Shown here in pieces: positions 1 through 8,872 of a stretch of DNA of 54,441 nucleotides (the first letter of the stretch is position 1; each line of letters opens with the position of its first letter). Location of the stretch: NCBI GenBank assembly GCA_016789725.1, contig JAEUQN010000028.1:1-54441 (forward strand). Reading direction: 5' to 3'. Under the pieces are notes generated by a model, which was not told where the DNA came from, ran no database searches, and saw only the letters and a list, made by a program, of their open reading frames with translations. The DNA comes from Blastocatellia bacterium. GTDB taxonomy: Bacteria; Acidobacteriota; Blastocatellia; RBC074. The position numbers and the translations under genes are program-made.

Positions 1-1307
1 CAACCAGTGCTGGACACAATACGATCTACGGCTTCCAAATCCACGGTTCGGTTTTCGTGCAAGCCCAACGCGGCTTTCGCGCGCAGGATGCGCTCAACCG
101 ACGCATTGATGCGGGCTTCGGGAATGGCATTGGTTTTTACGGCTTCTTTGACGCCTTTGATGGCGGCATCAATATCGGGGGATTTTTCAATCACGTCCAC
201 GCCCGCTTTGATCGCCTCAATCGCTGCCGTCGCCGCATCATAGCGGGCTGAAATCCCGGCCATATTCATCGCGTCCGTCACCACCAGTCCCGTGAATTTC
301 AATTCGTCGCGCAGGATGCCGGTCAGGATTTTGTTCGAGAGTGTTGCAGGCTTCGTCACCTTCGGCGCGTTCGCCTCGGTTTGCGAAGTGAATTCTGCGG
401 TTGCCTTTTCGTTCGCACTCAACGCGCGCACCGGAGCCGCCAAATCGGTTTCGATGTTGGGTAGCGCGATGTGCGCGGACATCACCGCATCCACGCGCGC
501 ACCTTCTTCGTTCTTCTTGCGATCCGTGCCAATCAACGCGCGAAATGGGACGAGTTCCAATTTGCTCAAAGAATCTTTGCTTGCGTCCACCACGGGCAAG
601 CCGATGTGCGAATCGGTCGCGGTGTTGCCGTGGCCGGGGAAATGCTTGACGCAGGTCAGCGCGCCTTCGCTCTGTGCGCCTTGCACAAACGCGATCGCAA
701 AGTCGGCGACGGTTTTCGGGTCTTCGCTGTACGAACGCACGTTGATGACAGGGTTGCTCGGATTGTTGTTCACGTCCACGACTGGCGCGAAGAGCCAATT
801 GATGCCGATGGCGCGGGCTTCGCGTGCGGTACACATCCCTTGATTGAGCGCGAGCTTTGTTTCACCCGTCGCCGCGACAGCCATATTCGGCGGCCACCAT
901 TGCGTTTCGTTGAGCCGCATCCCCAAGCCCATTTCGAGATCGGAAGAAACGAGCAATGGTAAATGGGACATCGTTTGCCAGCGATTTGTCAGCACGGCGG
1001 TCGCCCAGACGTCGCTGCGAAACCACAGGATGCCGCCGACCTTGTTGTCTTTGATGTGATGTTCGATTTGTTTGTAGGCGTCCACCTCGCGGTTCATAAA
1101 AATCGCGTTGCCGTCCGCCATAAACATCTGTCCGATTTTTTCGTCTAAGGTGAGTGATTTCAGCGTGTCGCGCACCCATTTTTCCTCGTCTTTTGTGAGT
1201 TCGCGGTTCGTTGGTTGATAGCGCGATGATTGCGCAAAGGCGAAGATGTTGAGGAACAGTGAAGCGATGAGGAAGAGTACAATTTGTTTGCGAGGCTTGA
1301 GAAGCAT
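1..1307 (-). CDS. Glycoside hydrolase family 3, NagZ-like beta-N-acetylhexosaminidase type (3' end cut off)
   Basis: Secreted GH3 enzyme, expected to remove beta-linked N-acetylglucosamine or similar sugars from peptidoglycan or glycans. The ATG at 1307-1305 follows an AGGAGAC ribosome binding site and gives a signal peptide ending near residue 26 (FAFAQ). About 435 residues are visible before the window edge. The NagZ signature KHFPGHGNTATDSH lies at about residues 221-234; its Asp-His dyad (D232, H234) is the acid/base in this subfamily. The nucleophile Asp is in VTDAMNM near residue 345. An insertion rich in charged residues (about 262-320) separates the two. The C-terminus, where GH3 enzymes may carry further domains, is missing. 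Family assignment is firm; substrate is inferred. Confidence 0.9.
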   Translation of the reverse strand, partial: MLLKPRKQIVLFLIASLFLNIFAFAQSSRYQPTNRELTKDEEKWVRDTLKSLTLDEKIGQMFMADGNAIFMNREVDAYKQIEHHIKDNKVGGILWFRSDVWATAVLTNRWQTMSHLPLLVSSDLEMGLGMRLNETQWWPPNMAVAATGETKLALNQGMCTAREARAIGINWLFAPVVDVNNNPSNPVINVRSYSEDPKTVADFAIAFVQGAQSEGALTCVKHFPGHGNTATDSHIGLPVVDASKDSLSKLELVPFRALIGTDRKKNEEGARVDAVMSAHIALPNIETDLAAPVRALSANEKATAEFTSQTEANAPKVTKPATLSNKILTGILRDELKFTGLVVTDAMNMAGISARYDAATAAIEAIKAGVDVIEKSPDIDAAIKGVKEAVKTNAIPEARINASVERILRAKAALGLHENRTVDLEAVDRIVSSTG

Positions 1308-1324
1308 TTTGTCTCCTGAATGAA

Positions 1325-1474
1325 ACCACGGGGAACACGGGGCGCACGGGGAAAAACAAGACAGGATTGACAAGATTGATAACAGGATTAACAGGATTTC
1401 TTTGCTTGTAAATCCTGAGTAAATCTTGTCAATCCTGTCTAAAAAATCCCCGTGTCCCCCGTGTTCCCCGTGGT
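1325..1474. repeat. Long intergenic inverted repeat (ACGGGG / CAGGATT arms)
   Basis: Two arms of about 53 bases (1325-1377 and 1422-1474) are near-perfect reverse complements. Each arm is built from two modules: an ACGGGG-rich outer part and an inner part with GACAGGATTGACAAGATT. The loop (1378-1421) carries further AACAGGATT direct repeats. The right arm ends 6 bases before the stop codon of the gene at 1481-2620. It could act as a transcript 3' hairpin between two minus-strand genes or be a mobile REP-like element. Confidence 0.85.
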
Positions 1475-1480
1475 AAGTTT

Positions 1481-2620
1481 TTATCCCTTGAAAACGTAAT
1501 ACACCACACTCGCATAATCATCCGTCAGCAAAAAGCCCTGACCGAATTTCATAATGTCCACTGGACGCCCGTTGATTTTGCGGTTCAGCAAAAAGCCCGT
1601 GATGAAATCCTGCGGCGGTTTGCCGGGGCGCACCATCGCTACGCCGTAGCCGTGTCCGATGCGGATGAAGCCGGAGCCGTGCAGCGCGACTAGATAATAA
1701 TCATCAAACGATTCAAAGCCTAACGGCGAACTGTGCGCGATGAACGAAGCAAACGGCACAGGCAAGGTGTCACAACTCACACGCTGTTTCGATGAAGCAA
1801 ATTGCGGATCAGCAACGTTGCGCCTTCCCACTTGATAACAATACGGCCAGCCATAATTCGTGCCGTCTTTGACTTCGTACATTGTGTCGCTCGGCTTGTC
1901 ATCGCCCAAATGATCCGGCCCCATGTTCGTCGTCAACAGCTTGCCTTCGATCCAGCGCAAGCCGACCGCATTGCGCAAACCGCTCGCAAAGACGCGGCTG
2001 TTTTTGCCGTCCAAGTCCATTTCCAAAATCGCCGCGCGCATCTCTTCGGTTTCTTCGCAAACGTTGCAACTGCTGCCGACGGAGACATAGAGTTTGTTGC
2101 TCGCAATCGCAATCGTGCGCGTCAAATGCCAGCCGCCGTATTTGTAATTCAACCCATAGTCGGGAAACTTGGCGAGCAGTTCCGGCTCGCTCGTCGGCTT
2201 GTCTTCATGCAGTGTGTAGCGATAGCGCACGAGCTTGTCCGTCAATGCGATGTACAACCAATGCGTGCCGCCTCTGTCGGTATAAAACGCGATGCTGTTC
2301 GGATTGCGCAGTTTGTTCAGCCAGAGTTTCGGACGTTGGAATTGCTTGCCGTCAAAACCTTCGAGAATGTAAATCGCGCCTTTGTTGTTGTCCGCGCGGT
2401 TGTACATATCGGTCACGAAGATGCGGTCATCCGGGCTTTTCGCCAGGAAGCGCACGCGGCTCATGCCTTGCGCGGCGACGGTGATGTCATAGCCTGCGGG
2501 CAGGTTCAGCGTGTAGCTTTTGCCATTCGTGAGCGTGATGCGATGCGGCGTGAGTTTGGTGGTTTGCGCAAAGGTGAAAATCGGAAAAAGTAGAAATATG
2601 AGGATTAGATGAAGCTTCAT
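1481..2620 (-). CDS. Secreted PQQ-type sugar dehydrogenase-like beta-propeller (sorbosone/glucose dehydrogenase family)
   Basis: A 379-residue protein with a signal peptide (cleavage likely after TFAQ near residue 19). It is a six-bladed propeller of the soluble glucose dehydrogenase / L-sorbosone dehydrogenase family. Family-typical stretches are FVTDMYNRADNNKGAIY early on, the conserved ASGLRNAVGLRW, and DGTNYGWPYCYQ, where the GLRN and YGWP blocks sit in the usual order. Such proteins oxidise aldoses or other polyols in the periplasm using PQQ. Whether this one keeps all PQQ ligands cannot be judged by eye, so substrate and activity are uncertain. It lies upstream of the GH3 gene on the same strand but is separated from it by a large inverted repeat. 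Confidence 0.75.
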   Translation of the reverse strand: MKLHLILIFLLFPIFTFAQTTKLTPHRITLTNGKSYTLNLPAGYDITVAAQGMSRVRFLAKSPDDRIFVTDMYNRADNNKGAIYILEGFDGKQFQRPKLWLNKLRNPNSIAFYTDRGGTHWLYIALTDKLVRYRYTLHEDKPTSEPELLAKFPDYGLNYKYGGWHLTRTIAIASNKLYVSVGSSCNVCEETEEMRAAILEMDLDGKNSRVFASGLRNAVGLRWIEGKLLTTNMGPDHLGDDKPSDTMYEVKDGTNYGWPYCYQVGRRNVADPQFASSKQRVSCDTLPVPFASFIAHSSPLGFESFDDYYLVALHGSGFIRIGHGYGVAMVRPGKPPQDFITGFLLNRKINGRPVDIMKFGQGFLLTDDYASVVYYVFKG

Positions 2621-2947
2621 ATGTTGGGAGTATTCAATACTTACCGCAGAGGCGCAGAGATCGCGCAGAGTTTCGCAGAGTTTTTTTGAGATTACGGAAC
2701 AAACGGAAATAACGAAACAGACGGAAAAGAAAACCTCTCTGCGTAAACTCTGCGTCTCTGCGGTGAAAAAAGCATTTCACTTATGTAGTCTTCGTTTGCG
2801 AAGACATTTCTCAAAATCGGATTGTGCCATTATGATGACACAACGGTTGGCGTATCCAGAACCGTTTGATCACCAACAAGTTCATTTTCGCAAACTTCGC
2901 GCGCGGCGTACAAGCTTTTCGTTTGGCGCGACGATCAGGAGACCCCA
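2621..2947. other. Gene-free stretch of 327 bases upstream of the M14 gene
   Basis: Divergent region between the propeller gene (minus) and the M14 peptidase (plus). It contains the CGCAGAG inverted repeat at 2641-2767. The remaining 180 bases should hold the promoter of the M14 gene; I see no box pair good enough to place. A ribosome binding site AGGAG lies at 2937-2941. Confidence 0.6.
2641..2767. repeat. Inverted repeat with CGCAGAG-type arms
   Basis: Left arm 2641-2680 is made of CGCAGAG units (GCAGAGGCGCAGAG, CGCGCAGAG, CGCAGAG). The right arm 2734-2767 is its complement (CTCTGCGTCTCTGCGG). The spacer is A-rich with GGAAA direct repeats. The arms can fold into one long hairpin, or slip because of their internal 7-base periodicity. 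Confidence 0.8.
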
Positions 2948-5704
<2,757 letters not shown>

Positions 5705-5748
5705 CTCTGCGATAGTGGGAGATTGGGGTTCGGAGCCGGAGTGGACTG

Positions 5749-5824
5749 GAGCGCAAGCGTCCCCGCTTGCCAGTCGCATGGGCGACGGAAGAAGACAGGC
5801 AAGCGGGGCCAGTCACTGGCGCTC
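5749..5824. repeat. Imperfect inverted repeat (GCAAGCG family)
   Basis: Left arm 5749-5771 contains GAGCGCAAGCG followed by CCCCGCTTGCC. Right arm 5798-5824 contains GGCAAGCGGGG then CCAGTCACTGGCGCTC. Pairing is good at both ends with an unpaired middle. It lies between the M14 gene and the peroxiredoxin-like gene and overlaps neither. Confidence 0.6.
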
Positions 5825-5887
5825 AACCCGAAACTGCTTGGGGAATAAATTGGACGGCAGCGGATATACACCGATCAGGAGGAATTC

Positions 5888-6484
5888 ATGAAACATCTCA
5901 AAATATATGTATTGCTAATGATCTGTTGCGCGAGCATCGCGCTGGCGCAGGTCAAACTTGGCCCCCAAGAGACGCTTCAATTGCCGCCGTCTGATCTCAA
6001 CCGCGTTAACGTGGGCGACGAAGCGCCGGACTTCACGTTGGAAAAAGAAGCGGGCAAAACCATCACACTGTCGCAGTATCGCGGCCAGAAAACCGTTGTC
6101 CTGGTTTTCTATCGTGGACATTGGTGACCCTATTGCGCAACTCAGCTTGGAAAGCTGAAATCATTGCTCAAAGACACGCCGAATGCCCAGGTTGAAATCC
6201 TCGCTGTCAGTGTTGACCCGCACGACAAAGCCCAAAACATGCGTGACAAACTGGCTGATAAAGCGGGACAGGATTTCCCGCTCTTGTCTGACCCGGATCA
6301 TCGCGTGATAGACCGTTACGGCTTGCTCAATGAAAAATCGAAGCGTCCCGTGCCTCATCCGGCAACCTACGTGATTGATCGCCACGGCAAGGTGCGCTGG
6401 AAGTTCATTGAAGTGGATTACAAAGTTCGCCCCTCGAATGATGACGTACTGAAAGAAGTATTGAAGGTCGAGAAAGCGAAATAA
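5888..6484 (+). CDS. Peroxiredoxin-like (AhpC/TSA) putative selenoprotein with Sec at codon 80 (UxxC)
   Basis: Reading through one in-frame TGA (6125-6127) gives a 198-residue redoxin. AGGAGG at 5877-5882 precedes the ATG, and a signal peptide ends near residue 20 (ALAQ). The AhpC/TSA domain runs from DEAPDFTLEKEAGK (about 44-57) to the C-terminus. Relatives carry FYRGxWCPYC; here FYRGHW is followed by TGA and then PYC, so the TGA replaces exactly the peroxidatic or thioredoxin-type first Cys. The frame stays open to the TAA at 6482-6484 with intact family features (VEILAVSVDPHDK, DFPLLSDPDHRVIDRYG, PATYVIDRHGKVRW). A 7-bp hairpin with GGA loop lies 14 bases after the TGA. The likely role is thiol-peroxide reduction outside the cytoplasm. 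The alternative is a nonsense mutation or base error. Confidence 0.8.
6137..6167 (+). promoter_or_regulatory. Candidate bacterial SECIS hairpin
   Basis: A perfect 7-bp stem (6142-6148 TCAGCTT with 6152-6158 AAGCTGA) closes a GGA loop at 6149-6151. A lower helix, GCAA 6137-6140 with TTGC 6164-6167, can extend it through an asymmetric internal loop. The loop begins 21 bases after the TGA at 6125-6127 and has G in its first two positions. Both fit the usual bacterial SECIS description (loop within about 16-37 bases, G early in a 3-14 base loop, upper stem of at least 4 bp). SelB recognition is inferred. Confidence 0.65.
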
Positions 6485-6489
6485 ACCTG

Positions 6490-6545
6490 CACGTAGCAGC
6501 GAATTCATTTGCTTACTTCAGCGCGAATAAATTCGCTGCTACGTG
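6490..6545. repeat. Inverted repeat (GTAGCAGCG family, copy 1)
   Basis: Perfect 16-base arms, 6490-6505 (CACGTAGCAGCGAATT) and 6530-6545, enclose a 24-base loop. It starts 5 bases after the stop codon of the redoxin gene and could serve as its 3' hairpin. A related hairpin sits at 16698-16740. Confidence 0.85.
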
Positions 6546-6635
6546 ATTGCCAAATTCCGCCAACAGTGCCATAGTTTGCCCGCCTGTCCTGTACCAAAAC
6601 TGACAATCTGATCTGCTTGCAGAAAGGACTTCCTA

Positions 6636-7652
6636 ATGACCCGAACACTGCAAAAGCTCACACACGGCGTGGCTTTGTTTACGGCACTATTTTCCCTTTG
6701 TCTCATTGCGGCGGCCCAAAGTTCTGATCCTGCTCTCCAACGACTCGAACGCGAAGTCGCCCGGCTTGGCAAAGCTTCCGGCGGTGTTACGGGCGCGACC
6801 GCGATTCACCTTGAAACCGGACGTCGGGTCACGCTCAACGGTGCTGATCGCTTCCCGATGGCGAGCAGTTACAAAGTGCCGATAGCCGTACAACTGTTGA
6901 CGCTCGTGGATCAAGGCAAAGTGCGCCTCGACCAAATGATCGAATTGAAAGCGAGCGACCTGCATCCCGGCAGCGGCACCTTGACCGGCCTTTTCAACAA
7001 GCCCGGCGTTGCCTTGTCGGTGCGTAACCTGATGGAGTTGATGCTGCTCATCAGCGACAATAGCGCGACCGATATTTGTTTACGTTTGGCGGGCGGCGCA
7101 GATGCCGTAACTATACGAATGAAAGAACTCGGACTCAACGGCATTACCGTCAGCCGTCCAACCATTGGCCTGATTTCGGATTGGCTTGGACTCAGTGAAG
7201 CCGATTGGTCGAGCGAAGAATTGAAATACAAACGCACGCTCAACGACGAGGAACGCAAAGCCGCCGCGAAGAAGTTTGACGCCGATTCGCGTGACACTTC
7301 GACGCCCGAAGCGATGGCCGAATTGCTCAGCAAAATCTATCGCAAAGAAATCCTGAAACGGGAAAGCGCCGCATTGCTCTACGACATTATGCGCCGCTGC
7401 CAGACGGGCGATGCGCGCCTGAAGGGCATCCTGCCCGCCGGAACTGAAGTCGCGCACAAAACCGGAACCATTGGCGGCACCACGAACGACGTCGGCATCA
7501 TCACGTTGCCTGACAATGCCGGGCACGTAGCGATTGCCGTATTCATCAAATCGTCCGAAAAAGAAATGGCGCAGCGGGAACGCGTGATCGCCGAAATTGC
7601 GCGCGCCGTTCACGATTTCTTTTTGTTCCACCCCACGGCAACAGGGCATTGA
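6636..7652 (+). CDS. Serine beta-lactamase-like protein (class A fold) with atypical omega loop
   Basis: A 338-residue secreted penicillin-recognising enzyme (family usually about 290). The signal peptide ends near residue 27. Active-site motifs are present: S77-S-Y-K80 (SxxK), S140-D-N142, and K275-T-G277. RDTSTP (219-224) matches the class A RDTTTP block. The omega-loop segment before it is odd: 45 residues separate R174 from R219 where TEM has 14, and no ExxLN follows R174, so the deacylating Glu166 is not at its usual place. It may be a beta-lactamase with a remodelled loop or a related acyl-serine hydrolase. Its stop overlaps the next start (TGATG), which suggests translational coupling. 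Confidence 0.8.
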   Translation: MTRTLQKLTHGVALFTALFSLCLIAAAQSSDPALQRLEREVARLGKASGGVTGATAIHLETGRRVTLNGADRFPMASSYKVPIAVQLLTLVDQGKVRLDQMIELKASDLHPGSGTLTGLFNKPGVALSVRNLMELMLLISDNSATDICLRLAGGADAVTIRMKELGLNGITVSRPTIGLISDWLGLSEADWSSEELKYKRTLNDEERKAAAKKFDADSRDTSTPEAMAELLSKIYRKEILKRESAALLYDIMRRCQTGDARLKGILPAGTEVAHKTGTIGGTTNDVGIITLPDNAGHVAIAVFIKSSEKEMAQRERVIAEIARAVHDFFLFHPTATGH

Positions 7653-8773
7653 TGACGAATCGTTACTTCCTCAATTCGACCGCACGCGCCAACGTTGCCA
7701 CAGGCTTGTTCACGGGCGACGAATATGCACAGGTCGCCACGTTCTATGACAATCATCCGCAGATCACGCCGACGCCGCTCAGAAGTCTGTCGGCATTGGC
7801 AGACAAACTCGGCATCGGCGCATTGCTGGTGAAAGACGAAACGGCGCGCGGCGACTTGCCCGCCTTCAAAATCACGGGCGTAGCGTTCACAGTTGATCGG
7901 TTGTGGGCGGCAGGCCAGATCAATTCCGATTCGGTGTTAGTCGCCGCAACCGCCGGAAATCACGGACGCGCATTGGCTCGCGTGGCGCGAGAACGCAGCT
8001 TGCACGCAAAGATTTATGTGCCGTGTGATGCGTCTCCGGCGCGCGTCGAAGCCATTCGCAACGAAGGCGCAGAGATCATTGTCAGCAGCGGCAATTACGA
8101 TTTTGCAGTAAAGCAGGCAGCAGACGAGGCGCAAGCCAATGGCGGTGTGATCGTGTCTGACACCGCGTGGCCCGGCTACGAACAAATCCCGCGCTGGATC
8201 AAAGCAGGCTACTCGCGCGTGATGATAGAAGCAGCGCAGGCCTGGGAGACAAAGCCCGATGTGGTGCTGGTGCAAGGCGGCGTGGGCGGGTTGGTTTGTG
8301 CGGCGCTGAGCTGGCTATGTTGGCGCTACGGCAATGAACGACCATATTTTATTGCGTGCGAGCCGAGCGGTTCCGATTGTTTGCAAGCAGCCGCGCGCGC
8401 CGAGCATCCGGTCACGCTCGACAATCCGCCGCCGACGTTGATGGAATGTTTGCGCTGCGGTGAAGCCTCCTCGATTGCGTTGCCAATAATTTCTGCTGCC
8501 GCCGATGCGTTCGTCGCCATTGACGACGAATGGTGTGCGCGGGCGATGCGAACGTTGGCGCGACCAACCGACGACGATCCCCCGATTGTTGCCGGTGCCT
8601 CAGGCGCATGCGGATTGGCAAGCTTGTTGGCGATTTTGCAGGACGAAACGTTGCGCGCGTTACGCGAGGCGAGTGGGTTGAATGCAGATTCGCGCGTGTT
8701 GGTAATTGTGACGGAAGGCGCGACCGATCCCGCTTTGTATGCGCGCGTGATGAACGGTAGCGCAAACTGTTAG
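7652..8773 (+). CDS. PLP-dependent lyase, diaminopropionate ammonia-lyase-like (fold type II)
   Basis: A 373-residue cytoplasmic enzyme of the tryptophan-synthase-beta fold. ATG at 7652 overlaps the upstream TGA by one base; a TTG at 7649 is a less likely start. The PLP lysine is K73 in LLVKDETARGDLPAFKITG, the diaminopropionate ammonia-lyase pattern, and the cofactor-phosphate/substrate loop is AGNHGR (101-106). LVQGGVGGLVCA is the glycine-rich PLP-phosphate loop. The family converts 2,3-diaminopropionate (or D-Ser/Thr-like substrates) to pyruvate and ammonia. Coupling to the beta-lactamase-like gene suggests amino-acid or peptide catabolism, but this is inference. The last codons and TAG stop lie inside an inverted repeat. 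Confidence 0.75.
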   Translation: MTNRYFLNSTARANVATGLFTGDEYAQVATFYDNHPQITPTPLRSLSALADKLGIGALLVKDETARGDLPAFKITGVAFTVDRLWAAGQINSDSVLVAATAGNHGRALARVARERSLHAKIYVPCDASPARVEAIRNEGAEIIVSSGNYDFAVKQAADEAQANGGVIVSDTAWPGYEQIPRWIKAGYSRVMIEAAQAWETKPDVVLVQGGVGGLVCAALSWLCWRYGNERPYFIACEPSGSDCLQAAARAEHPVTLDNPPPTLMECLRCGEASSIALPIISAAADAFVAIDDEWCARAMRTLARPTDDDPPIVAGASGACGLASLLAILQDETLRALREASGLNADSRVLVIVTEGATDPALYARVMNGSANC

Positions 8774-8837
8774 TTTGCGTCGTTGAAACAACAAATCCGC
8801 TGCCAGAAACCGCGCAAACTAACAGTTTGCGCTACCG
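8755..8837. repeat. Perfect 25-base inverted repeat overlapping a stop codon
   Basis: Arms 8755-8779 and 8813-8837 are exact reverse complements (CGGTAGCGCAAACTG at the outer edge). Each arm is itself a near-palindrome (CGCAAACT-GTT-AGTTTGCG), so it can fold as one or two hairpins. The left arm supplies the final residues and the TAG stop (8771-8773) of the lyase gene. Confidence 0.9.
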
Positions 8838-8872
8838 TGATCGAAGCACCTTTGTTACCTGTGAGTTTTTGT

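Noticed and set aside
1802..2593. 263-codon plus-strand frame
   Set aside because: Shadow of the propeller gene on the minus strand.
5888..6127. Reading the redoxin as a short 79-residue gene plus a second gene from 6164
   Set aside because: Both parts are in the same frame of one AhpC/TSA domain, the second has no ribosome binding site, and the break falls exactly on the active-site codon.
8783..8872. 30-residue N-terminal extension of S9 paralogue 1
   Set aside because: It is translated from an inverted repeat arm and would bury the signal peptide.
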